This document shows, one piece after another, positions 1 through 5,299 of a DNA stretch of 9,808 nt. The position numbers and the translations under genes are program-made. The DNA is taken from NCBI GenBank assembly GCA_944385455.1, contig CALWXI010000031.1, forward strand, positions 1-9,808, read 5' to 3'. This DNA comes from an uncultured Oscillospiraceae bacterium (lineage in GTDB: Bacteria > Bacillota > Clostridia > Oscillospirales > Oscillospiraceae). The notes beneath the pieces were generated by a model, which saw only the letters and a program-made list of their open reading frames with translations, had not been told where the DNA came from and made no database searches. Position 1 is the first letter of the stretch, and every line of letters begins with the position of its first letter.

Positions 1-412
1 TCTTCATCTCCATCCGCAGGGCGTTCATCCTGCGCATGTAGGCAAAGCGGCTCTGCTCCTCCCGGCCCACCAGGTCCTCCTGCTTTTGCTCCTGCTTCTC
101 CTCCTGCTTGGCGGGAGCGGCGGTGAGTGCCGGCATGTCGGCGAAGAAATCCTCAAAGGGATCCTCCAGCAGCCAGCCGCCCCGGTCCGACAGCGCGCCC
201 ATGGGGGAGAAGAAGTCCTCCAGAAAGCTCCGGCCGAAGAGGCCGCCGCCGAAGAAGTTCTGCATCATCCGCTGGCTGTGGGCGGCCACCCGGCCGCTGT
301 ACCCCAGCTTCTCGGCGCACTCGGCGCACAGGTGCTTTTCCGTGACGTTGCCGTTGATGTTGCTCTGATAAATAAAGGTGACTTCATTCTTGCCACAATT
401 CTCGCATTTCAT
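1..412 (-). CDS. mcsA: McsA-like zinc-finger / UvrB-UvrC motif protein (3' end outside window)
   Basis: Reading frame open from ATG at 412 to the left edge: 137 residues with no stop, so the gene is partial. A strong AAGGAGG site lies 8 bases upstream. The N-terminus carries a four-Cys zinc finger (C3-x2-C6 and C29-x2-C32). Next comes a Phe/Gly/Asp-rich stretch (about 53-92), a Lys/Gln/Glu-rich linker (about 102-113), and a charged Met-rich helix (NALRMEMK at the edge) that looks like the start of a UVR motif. Position directly after ctsR (53 bp gap) matches McsA, which in Bacillus is the activator/adaptor of the arginine kinase McsB and works with ClpC in protein quality control. Oddity: Bacillus McsA has a second CxxC-CxxC finger before the UVR motif, and here that region has no cysteine. 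The family is well supported. Whether it still activates an McsB cannot be told, because downstream genes are outside the window. Transcription is probably shared with ctsR. Confidence 0.8.
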   Translation of the reverse strand, partial: MKCENCGKNEVTFIYQSNINGNVTEKHLCAECAEKLGYSGRVAAHSQRMMQNFFGGGLFGRSFLEDFFSPMGALSDRGGWLLEDPFEDFFADMPALTAAPAKQEEKQEQKQEDLVGREEQSRFAYMRRMNALRMEMK

Positions 413-465
413 AATCAAAAACCTCCTTAAAAAGCTTCATATAGTTTGTGTACGTTCTCCGGCGC

Positions 466-918
466 CTACACCAGCAGGATCAGCGCCTGTTTGAGGATAT
501 CCGCCCGGACGCGGTCCCGGTTCTCCCGAGGCACGCCGGAGAGGGCTTTGTCCCCCACGGCCGCCGCCAGCACCTGCGCCAGATCCTCCTGCAGCGCCCC
601 CGCCTGAGCGAGGTTGCTGAGGATCGCCCTGGCCGAGGCCAGGTCCACCTGATCTCCCAGGGAATTGATGACGTGCATCATCAGCGTCTGGCGGTTCACC
701 TGCACCCGGGTGATGCGGATGTATCCGTTGCCGCCCCGGCGGCTCTCCACGATGTACCCCCGCTCCGGGGAAAACCGGGTGGACATCACGTAATTGATCT
801 GGCTGGGCACGCAGTTGAACCGCTGGGCCAGATCGCTGCGCTGCACCTCCAGCACGCCGTTTTCCGACGTCTCCAGGCTGCTTTGCAGAAATTCCGCAAT
901 CAAATCTGAAATACCCAC
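466..918 (-). CDS. ctsR: CtsR, class III heat-shock transcriptional repressor
   Basis: 150 residues, close to the family's usual length of about 150-155. CtsR is a dimeric DNA-binding repressor of clp protease/chaperone genes that binds tandem GGTCAAA heptads. Visible hallmarks are the N-terminal helix (ISDLIAEFL), the DNA-reading segment CVPSQINYVMSTRF (36-49), and the wing ERGYIVESRRGGNGYIRI (52-69). The C-terminal half is helical, as expected for the dimer and stress-sensing domain. The start is GTG at 918: the next codons, GISDLIAEF, align with the family N-terminus, and the nearby upstream ATG (929) is out of frame. The ribosome site is a modest GGAAAGGG. Oddity: the wing loop, usually RGGGGY in Bacillus, is RGGNGY here; that loop is the reported thermosensing element. 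The gene is probably autoregulated through the operators at 954-977 and 1030-1046 and co-transcribed with the mcsA-like gene. Confidence 0.96.
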   Translation of the reverse strand: MGISDLIAEFLQSSLETSENGVLEVQRSDLAQRFNCVPSQINYVMSTRFSPERGYIVESRRGGNGYIRITRVQVNRQTLMMHVINSLGDQVDLASARAILSNLAQAGALQEDLAQVLAAAVGDKALSGVPRENRDRVRADILKQALILLV

Positions 919-953
919 TTGTCAACCATCCCTTTCCGCTCGTGTCATGCATC

Positions 954-977
954 TTTTGACTTTGACTATCTTTAACC
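954..977 (-). promoter_or_regulatory. Proximal CtsR operator downstream of the ctsR -10
   Basis: On the minus strand the sequence reads GGTTAAA-GAT-AGTCAAA (977 to 961), one mismatch from the tandem CtsR heptad (RGTCAAA-NAN-RGTCAAA). It is followed directly by a further GTCAAAA (960-954), a possible third half-site. It begins about 15 bases past the -10 hexamer, so bound CtsR would block promoter clearance. Confidence 0.88.
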
Positions 978-992
978 TTTCGTTCTGACGTT

Positions 993-1020
993 AGTATACC
1001 ACCTCCCGGCCAAATGTCAA
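993..1020 (-). promoter_or_regulatory. Sigma-A promoter of ctsR operon
   Basis: On the minus strand a perfect TTGACA (-35, 1020-1015) is followed after 16 bases by TATACT (-10, 998-993). Transcription would start near 986, giving a leader of about 70 bases. CtsR operators lie on both sides, so the promoter should be strong but repressed without stress. Confidence 0.88.
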
Positions 1021-1029
1021 TAGGTTATT

Positions 1030-1046
1030 TTTGACTTTCTTTGACC
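1030..1046 (-). promoter_or_regulatory. Distal CtsR operator upstream of the ctsR -35
   Basis: On the minus strand the sequence reads GGTCAAA-GAA-AGTCAAA (1046 to 1030), an exact match to the CtsR consensus of two direct heptads separated by NAN. It ends nine bases upstream of the -35. It also sits between the divergent ctsR and ferredoxin promoters. Confidence 0.92.
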
Positions 1047-1111
1047 TTTTTGAAAACAAACTGTGAACGCCGGCCTTCCAGAATCTGAAACGGTTTTTTG
1101 GCAGGTTCCCC

Positions 1112-1139
1112 TTGCTTTTTGAAAATTGTATGGTACAAT
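1112..1139 (+). promoter_or_regulatory. Promoter of the ferredoxin gene
   Basis: TTGCTT (1112-1117) and TACAAT (1134-1139) are spaced by 16 bases. A TGG immediately before the -10 makes an extended -10 element. The surroundings are AT-rich, unlike the coding sequence. The predicted leader is about 25 bases. Confidence 0.7.
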
Positions 1140-1170
1140 AAAAAACACAAATCTTATGGAGGTGCTTCCC

Positions 1171-1344
1171 ATGGCCTACAAAATCACGTCTGCCTGCGTG
1201 AACTGTGGCTCCTGCGCGGACGCTTGCCCCGCCGGTGCCATCAGCCAGGGTGACGACCAGTACGTCATCGACGCTGCCGCCTGCCTGGACTGCGGTTCTT
1301 GCTGCGACACCTGCCCCAACGGCGCCATCGTCCCCGAGGAATAA
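1171..1344 (+). CDS. Small 2[4Fe-4S] ferredoxin
   Basis: 57 residues, the usual size of clostridial bacterial-type ferredoxins: soluble cytoplasmic one-electron carriers for fermentative and hydrogenase or oxidoreductase reactions. Two classic cluster motifs are seen, C9-x2-C12-x2-C15-x3-C19-P and C38-x2-C41-x2-C44-x3-C48-P, related by internal duplication (CVNCGSC and CLDCGSC). An extra Cys45 sits inside the second motif. The ATG at 1171 is chosen because GGAGGTG (1158-1164) lies just upstream and MAYKITSACVNCG is the normal N-terminus; the frame extends upstream to a TTG at 1126, but that overlaps the promoter. The gene is single, with its own promoter (1112-1139) and terminator (1361-1394), and divergent from ctsR. 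Which redox partner it serves cannot be told from context. Confidence 0.95.
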   Translation: MAYKITSACVNCGSCADACPAGAISQGDDQYVIDAAACLDCGSCCDTCPNGAIVPEE

Positions 1345-1360
1345 TCTAAAAGGGATACAT

Positions 1361-1394
1361 AAAAGCTCCGCAGGATTTCCTGCGGGGCTTTTTT
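1361..1394 (+). terminator. Rho-independent terminator of the ferredoxin gene
   Basis: The arms AAAAGCTCCGCAGG and CCTGCGGGGCTTTT flank a four-base loop (1375-1378) and pair with a single G-U wobble. The hairpin runs into six consecutive T residues. It separates the ferredoxin from the downstream methyltransferase operon. Confidence 0.9.
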
Positions 1395-1410
1395 GTCCCT
1401 CCGCGGCATC

Positions 1411-1439
1411 TTGCGCCCCGCCGTTGTTTCTTTTATAAT
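1411..1439 (+). promoter_or_regulatory. Promoter of the methyltransferase-rsmI operon
   Basis: TTGCGC (1411-1416) and a perfect TATAAT (1434-1439) are spaced by 17 bases. The leader is about 25 bases and contains the ribosome site AAGGAGGTG (1459-1467) of the first gene. Confidence 0.75.
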
Positions 1440-1471
1440 GATAGTTTGAAAACCCTCCAAGGAGGTGCGCC

Positions 1472-2206
1472 ATGGAACACTGGGAGTCCCTGTGTCCCGG
1501 CGGGTACCGCTTCGTCTGGGACGAGGCCCTGTTTCCCCCCGGCACGGACACCTTTCTCCTCTCCTCCCTGCCCCGCCTGCGGCCGGGGCTGCGGGTGTGC
1601 GAGCTTTGCTGCGGGACGGGGCTTTTGTCGCTGCTGCTGCTCCAGCGCCAGCCGGCGCTGACGGTGGCCGGGGTGGACCTCTGTTCCGACGCCGTTTCCC
1701 TGGCCCGGCGGGCAGCGGCGGAAAACGGACTGACAGACCGTCTCACCTTCCTCCAGGGGGACCTGCGGCGTCCTGAGCAGCTGCCTCAGTCCGGCACCTG
1801 GGACCTCACGGTGTGCAACCCTCCCTATTATCCCCTCTCCTCCGGCCGCGTTTCCCCGGACCCCGCCCGCCGGGAGGCCCGCAGCGAGGTCAGCTGCACA
1901 TTGGAGGAGGTGTGCGCCGCGGCGGCCCGGCTGCTGCGCTGGGGCGGGGCGTTCTGTCTGGTCCACAAGCCGGAGCGGCTGACGGATCTCGTGTGTGCGC
2001 TGCGGCAGGCGGGACTGGAGCCCAAGCGGCTGCGCTTCGCGGTCCCCCGGCCCGGCGCGGCGCCCTCCCTGGTGCTGGCGGAGGGCCGCCGGGGCGGCAG
2101 GCCGGGACTGGAGATCCTGCCGCCCTTGACGCTGCGCACCCCGTGCGGCGATCCCACTCCGGAGCTGGACGCCATCTATTTCCGAACACAGGAGGTCACG
2201 CCATGA
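1472..2206 (+). CDS. tRNA1(Val) m6A37 methyltransferase-like protein (TrmN6/YabB family)
   Basis: 244 residues, class I SAM-dependent methyltransferase. Seen: an N-terminal FPPGTDTFLL (21-30), which replaces the usual RFGTDAVLL-type segment of the family; SAM motif I as ELCCGTG (44-50); an acidic motif II (VDL, 68-70); and NPPY (116-119), the hallmark of enzymes that methylate the exocyclic amino group of adenine. A C-terminal substrate region follows. E. coli TrmN6 makes m6A37 in tRNA1(Val), and the Bacillus homologue YabB is encoded beside rsmI, as here. The ATG at 1472 has an excellent AAGGAGGTG site. The stop overlaps the rsmI start (ATGA at 2203-2206), implying translational coupling. 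As I recall it, Bacillus has the GIY-YIG gene yazA between the two; here it is absent. The family is secure, but the exact RNA substrate is inferred. Confidence 0.88.
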   Translation: MEHWESLCPGGYRFVWDEALFPPGTDTFLLSSLPRLRPGLRVCELCCGTGLLSLLLLQRQPALTVAGVDLCSDAVSLARRAAAENGLTDRLTFLQGDLRRPEQLPQSGTWDLTVCNPPYYPLSSGRVSPDPARREARSEVSCTLEEVCAAAARLLRWGGAFCLVHKPERLTDLVCALRQAGLEPKRLRFAVPRPGAAPSLVLAEGRRGGRPGLEILPPLTLRTPCGDPTPELDAIYFRTQEVTP

Positions 2207-3048
2207 GCGGCACGCTGTATCTGGTCGCCACCCCCATCGGCAACCTGGGGGATTTCTCCCCCCGGGCGGTGGAGACGCTGGAGGCCGTGGATTTCATCGC
2301 GGCGGAGGATACCCGGGTATCCGTGAAATTACTGAACCACTTTTCCATCAAAAAGCCCCTGGTGAGCTATCATGAACACAACCACGTCTCCGCCGGGCAG
2401 AGCATCCTGGCCCGGCTGCTGGCCGGAGAGTCCTGCGCCCTGGTGACGGATGCCGGCACCCCGGCGGTATCGGACCCCGGGGAGGACCTGGTGCGGCTGT
2501 GCGCCGAGGCAGGGGTGGAGGTCCTCTCCATCCCCGGATGCTGCGCGGCGGTGAATGCCCTGGCCGTCAGTGGCCTGCCCACGGGGCGGTTCACCTTCGA
2601 GGGCTTCCTCACTGTCAACCGCAAGAGCCGCCGGGCCCATCTGGACTCCCTCCGGGACGAGCGGCGGACCATGATCTTCCACGAGGCCCCCCACAAGCTG
2701 TGCGCCACTCTGGAGGACCTGCGGGACACCTTCGGTCCTCAGCGGCGCATCGCGCTGTGCCGGGAGCTGACCAAGCTCCACGAGGAGACCGTGCGCTGCA
2801 CCCTGGAGGAGGCGGTGGAACGCTACCGGGAGGCGCCCCCCAAGGGGGAGTTCGTGCTGGTGGTGGAGGGCGCGCCGGAGGCCGATGTCTCCGCCGCCGA
2901 TCCGGAGGCGGCCCTGGCCCGGGTGCTGGACCTGCGCCGCGGCGGGATGCGCCTCAAGGACGCGGCGAAGGCGGTGGCCGGAGAGACCGGGCTTTCCAAA
3001 AACGAGCTGTACGCCGCCGCCCTCCAGGCAGAGCACAGCGAGACCTGA
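2203..3048 (+). CDS. rsmI: RsmI, 16S rRNA (cytidine1402-2'-O)-methyltransferase
   Basis: 281 residues, normal family length. RsmI adds the 2'-O-methyl group to C1402 of 16S rRNA in the 30S decoding centre, using SAM; it belongs to the tetrapyrrole (SUMT-like) methylase fold. Motifs in order: VATPIGNLGD (8-17), EDTR (35-38), SYHEHN (55-60), VTDAGTPAVSDPG (81-93), PGCCAAVNALAVSGLP (111-126), FEGFL (132-136), FHEAPHKL (159-166), RELTKLHEE (187-195) and KGEFVLVVEG (214-223). A short helical C-terminal domain (about 233-275) follows. The start ATG at 2203 is set by GGAGGT at 2191-2196 and by the conserved GTLYLVATPIGN opening; the open frame continues upstream to 1813 but that is the methyltransferase gene in another frame. 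A strong terminator follows at 3054-3091. Oddity: the PGPSA-type SAM loop of many homologues is PGCCA here. Confidence 0.97.
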   Translation: MSGTLYLVATPIGNLGDFSPRAVETLEAVDFIAAEDTRVSVKLLNHFSIKKPLVSYHEHNHVSAGQSILARLLAGESCALVTDAGTPAVSDPGEDLVRLCAEAGVEVLSIPGCCAAVNALAVSGLPTGRFTFEGFLTVNRKSRRAHLDSLRDERRTMIFHEAPHKLCATLEDLRDTFGPQRRIALCRELTKLHEETVRCTLEEAVERYREAPPKGEFVLVVEGAPEADVSAADPEAALARVLDLRRGGMRLKDAAKAVAGETGLSKNELYAAALQAEHSET

Positions 3049-3053
3049 ACATC

Positions 3054-3091
3054 AGGACCCCCGGCGGACTATTGTCCGCCGGGGGTCCTTT
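3054..3091 (+). terminator. Terminator hairpin after rsmI
   Basis: A perfect 16-bp stem (3054-3069 with 3074-3089) and a four-base loop (TATT) are followed by a short T run. It is very GC-rich and lies six bases past the rsmI stop. The short T tract is compensated by stem strength. Confidence 0.85.
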
Positions 3092-3109
3092 CCGGAAGGC
3101 CCGGAGCGC

Positions 3110-3145
3110 AAAGCGGGACGGCCCGGTCACACCGCGCCGTCCCGC
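3110..3145 (-). terminator. Candidate terminator of abrB
   Basis: A 10-bp inverted repeat (3113-3122 with 3136-3145) extends inward, past a C-C mismatch, by a further 4 bp (CGGT at 3124-3127, ACCG at 3131-3134) with a three-base CAC loop. On the minus strand it is followed by only three T residues. It lies 37 bp past the abrB stop, between the convergent genes. It may act with the neighbouring hairpin as a bidirectional barrier. Confidence 0.6.
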
Positions 3146-3182
3146 CCAATCTTCCATTCAGTGGTTCCCGGAACCGGACGCC

Positions 3183-3425
3183 TTAGAGATTCTTGAGCTC
3201 CTTGAGGCACTTGGGACATACGTTTTTCCCCTTGAACACCGTGATGTCCTTGGTCCCGTCACAAAAAATACAGCTGGGCTTGTATTTTTTCAGAATGACA
3301 GACGACCCTTCCACATAGATTTCCAATGCATCTTTCTCCGCGATGTCCAGCGTGCGGCGCATCTCGATGGGGAGCACGATCCGACCCAACTCGTCAACCT
3401 TGCGTACAATACCTGTCGATTTCAC
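3183..3425 (-). CDS. abrB: AbrB family transition-state regulator with C-terminal zinc ribbon
   Basis: 80 residues. The first 47 form an AbrB/SpoVT swapped-hairpin DNA-binding domain: TGIVRKVDELGRIVLPIEMRR (4-24), then LDIAEKDALEIYVEGSSVIL. Such proteins are global repressors of post-exponential genes in Firmicutes. The tail holds C52-x2-C55 and C70-x2-C73, a probable zinc ribbon replacing the multimerisation tail of Bacillus AbrB; clostridial AbrB proteins of this kind are known to me. The start is GTG at 3425, supported by AAAGGAG nine bases upstream and by the conserved KSTGIVRKVDELGR opening. The position, reversed just after rsmI, matches my recollection of abrB in B. subtilis. It is divergent from spmA, which would suit a sporulation-related regulator, but control of spmA is not shown by the sequence. 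Confidence 0.92.
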   Translation of the reverse strand: MKSTGIVRKVDELGRIVLPIEMRRTLDIAEKDALEIYVEGSSVILKKYKPSCIFCDGTKDITVFKGKNVCPKCLKELKNL

Positions 3426-3474
3426 AACGTTTCTCCTTTTTCATTCCACTATACGTTTCCTCACCGTGTTTTCG

Positions 3475-3504
3475 ACAATAGCACACCCTGCCATCATATG
3501 TCAA
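3475..3504 (-). promoter_or_regulatory. Probable promoter of abrB
   Basis: On the minus strand TTGACA (3504-3499) and TATTGT (3480-3475) are spaced by 18 bases. The region is AT-rich. An alternative -10-like TATAGT lies closer to the gene (around 3450) but its -35 partner is poorly spaced. Confidence 0.6.
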
Positions 3505-3584
3505 TTCTTATGGCGGGAAGTTAAAACTAAATTAACAAATATGTAGCCTATTTTGTCATCCGAAACGAAGGGAGCTGATCGTGC

Positions 3585-4166
3585 ATGGCGATGGCCTGGA
3601 TCTGGACGGCCATGGTGGTACTGTCTCTGGGCTTCGGCCTGGCCACGGGAAATCTGGAGGCAGTGGCGGACGCGGCCCTGGAGGGGGCCGATTCCGCCGT
3701 GGAGCTGAGTTTGTCCATGGCGGGGGTCATGTGTCTTTGGAGCGGCGTCATGGAAATCATGAACGCCTGCGGCCTCTCCGAGGGGCTGGCCCGGATATTC
3801 CGTCCGGTGCTGCGGCGGCTGCTGCCCAACGCCTGCCGGGATCCGGAGACCCTGGCCGCCGTCTCCGCCAACACCTCCGCCAACCTCCTGGGCCTGGGCA
3901 ACGCCGCCACGCCCCTGGGCATCCGCGCCGCCTGCCGCATGGCCCGGGGCTGCGACGGCGTGGCCAGCGACGAGCTGTGCCTGCTGGTGGTGCTCAATAC
4001 CGCCTCCATCCAGCTCCTTCCCGCCACCATCGCCTCCGTCCGCGCCGCCGCCGGATGTGAGACCCCCTTTGACATCCTGCCGGCGGTATGGCTGTCCTCC
4101 GCCATCTCCGTAACAGTGGGGCTGGGGGCGGCGTGGCTGCTGGCACGGCGCGGGAGGCAGGCGTGA
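3585..4166 (+). CDS. spmA: Spore maturation protein A
   Basis: 193 residues, near the length of Bacillus SpmA (about 196). SpmA and SpmB are membrane proteins needed for full dehydration of the spore core, and so for spore heat resistance; their molecular activity is not settled. Hydrophobic segments lie at about 3-20, 41-58, 129-151 and 165-187. Hallmarks of the nucleoside-recognition/Gate family are SANTSANLLGLGNAATPLG (94-112) and LNTASIQLLPAT (137-148). The ATG at 3585 lies ten bases after AAGGGAG (3568-3574); a second in-frame ATG at 3591 is possible. The stop overlaps the spmB start by four bases (GTGA). No clear sigma-A promoter was found in the 158-bp gap shared with abrB, and a sporulation-sigma promoter could not be assigned by eye. 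Confidence 0.95.
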   Translation: MAMAWIWTAMVVLSLGFGLATGNLEAVADAALEGADSAVELSLSMAGVMCLWSGVMEIMNACGLSEGLARIFRPVLRRLLPNACRDPETLAAVSANTSANLLGLGNAATPLGIRAACRMARGCDGVASDELCLLVVLNTASIQLLPATIASVRAAAGCETPFDILPAVWLSSAISVTVGLGAAWLLARRGRQA

Positions 4167-4684
4167 ACCTCAGCGCACTGGTGCTGCCGTCCCTGCTGTC
4201 CCTGGCGGCGGTATGGGGCATGGGACGGCGGGTGAATGTGTTCGGCGCGCTGACTCATGGCGCCGAGGAAGGGCTGACGGTGCTGCTGCGGGTGCTGCCG
4301 GCATTGGTGGGCCTTTTGACGGCGGTATCCATGTTCCGGGCCTCCGGGGCCATGGAGGTCCTGTCCGGACTGTGCGCACCGGTGCTGGAGGCGCTGGGCA
4401 TCCCGCCGGAAACAGCGGCGCTGATGCTGATCCGGCCGGTGTCCGGCAGCGGCGCACTGGCGGTGGGCACGGACCTGATGCACGCCTACGGCCCCGACAG
4501 CTACATCGGCCGGGTGGCGGCGGTGATGCTGGGCAGCACGGAGACCACCTTCTACACCATCGCCGTGTACTTCGGCTCCGCCGGGATCGTCCGCACCCGC
4601 CACGCCGTTCCCGCGGCCCTGGCGGCGGATCTGGCGGGCTTCGCCGCCTCCGCCCTGGCGGTGCGGCTGGTGTTCGGAACATAG
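4163..4684 (+). CDS. spmB: Spore maturation protein B
   Basis: 173 residues, like Bacillus SpmB (about 178). It is an integral membrane protein acting with SpmA in spore core dehydration. Seen: an N-terminal hydrophobic helix (about 3-18), FGALTHGAEEGL (27-38) with the next membrane segment at about 39-57, RPVSGSGAL (91-99), GSTETTFYTIAVYFG (124-138), and a final hydrophobic helix (about 148-170). All are typical of the family. The GTG start at 4163 is chosen because it overlaps the spmA stop (GTGA), is preceded by GGGAGG (4152-4157), and gives the usual length; the open frame runs upstream inside spmA but has no reason to be translated. A large hairpin begins at the stop codon. Confidence 0.94.
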   Translation: MNLSALVLPSLLSLAAVWGMGRRVNVFGALTHGAEEGLTVLLRVLPALVGLLTAVSMFRASGAMEVLSGLCAPVLEALGIPPETAALMLIRPVSGSGALAVGTDLMHAYGPDSYIGRVAAVMLGSTETTFYTIAVYFGSAGIVRTRHAVPAALAADLAGFAASALAVRLVFGT

Positions 4685-4722
4685 CAGAGCGGCTCCGGCA
4701 TCTGCCGGAGCCGCTCTGCTTT
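4683..4722 (+). terminator. Terminator hairpin after spmB, overlapping its stop codon
   Basis: An 18-bp perfect inverted repeat (4683-4700 and 4703-4720) with a two-base centre is followed by TTTCC. Its first bases are the last two of the spmB stop. It lies between convergent genes, the phosphodiesterase stop being at 4726. On the minus strand no T run follows, so termination in that direction is less certain. Confidence 0.8.
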
Positions 4723-4725
4723 CCG

Positions 4726-5268
4726 TTACGGCAGCGGGTCGAATTCCGCGCCGTCGTCCAGTCGGTGCCAGGTGAATTTCCCGTCCCGCAGCAGCAGGTA
4801 GCTTTTGGGCGTGCCCTCCTTGGGCAGTGCCAGGGAGCCGGGGTTGAGGTAGGTCCAGCCCCCGCAGTCCCGCCGCACCGGCAGGTGGATGTGGCCGCAG
4901 AGCAGACAATCCCCCGGCCGCAGGGGCGGCGGATTGTCCGGTCCCCAGGCGTGTCCGTGGGCGGCACAGATGGTCAGGCCGTCCAGGGCCAGAAAGGCAT
5001 AGTCCGCCAGAATGGGAAAGCGCAGCACCATCTGGTCCACCTCGGCGTCACAGTTGCCCCGGACGCACAGCAGCCGGTCCGCCGCGCCGTTGAGCATTTC
5101 CGTGACGGCGGGCGGATCGTATCCCTCCGGCAGGGGATTCCGGGGACCGTGATACAAAAGGTCCCCCAGCAGCACCAGCCGCTCCGCCCCCGCAGCGCGG
5201 AAGGCGTCCAGCATCCGCCGGCAGCAGGCGGCGGAGCCGTGGAGGTCCGAGGCGATCATGAGGTTCAT
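4726..5268 (-). CDS. YfcE/MJ0936-type metallophosphodiesterase
   Basis: 180 residues, the usual size of YfcE-family calcineurin-like phosphoesterases: soluble enzymes with a two-metal (often Mn2+) site that cleave phosphodiesters. The physiological substrate is usually unknown. Metal-ligand motifs are complete: D8-x-H10 (ASDLHG), GDLLYHGPRN with D36 (35-44), GNCD with N72 (71-74), H104 in AAHGH, and CGHIHLP with H126 and H128 (124-130). LNPGS (141-145) is also typical. The ATG at 5268 follows AAAGGAGA and gives the normal N-terminus; the open frame extends further upstream to 5346, inside the preceding gene. It lies 31 bp after the DUF1576 gene and is probably co-transcribed with it. The link between the two proteins is unknown. 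YfcE itself is the closest named member, but orthology is not proven. Confidence 0.9.
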   Translation of the reverse strand: MNLMIASDLHGSAACCRRMLDAFRAAGAERLVLLGDLLYHGPRNPLPEGYDPPAVTEMLNGAADRLLCVRGNCDAEVDQMVLRFPILADYAFLALDGLTICAAHGHAWGPDNPPPLRPGDCLLCGHIHLPVRRDCGGWTYLNPGSLALPKEGTPKSYLLLRDGKFTWHRLDDGAEFDPLP

Positions 5269-5299
5269 GGCAAAGTCTCCTTTTTCAGATGTCCCGCGG

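Noticed and set aside
1126..1170. Upstream TTG start for the ferredoxin
   Set aside because: It overlaps the -10 region and adds 15 residues not seen in such ferredoxins. The ATG at 1171 has a good GGAGGTG site.
1453..1465. CCTCC-AA-GGAGG near the methyltransferase ribosome site, as an RNA switch hiding the site
   Set aside because: Only about four base pairs can form once a minimal loop is allowed, too weak to matter without other evidence.
1813..2202. N-terminal extension of the RsmI frame by 130 codons
   Set aside because: The extension overlaps the methyltransferase gene in another frame and is Gly/Arg/Pro-rich. RsmI begins normally at 2203 with a ribosome site.
3548..4909. A 453-codon open frame on the minus strand opposite spmA-spmB
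   Set aside because: The encoded sequence is low-complexity and rich in Arg/Ala/His/Gln with no recognisable domain. The plus strand encodes clear SpmA and SpmB with ribosome sites, so this is an antisense artefact of high GC content.
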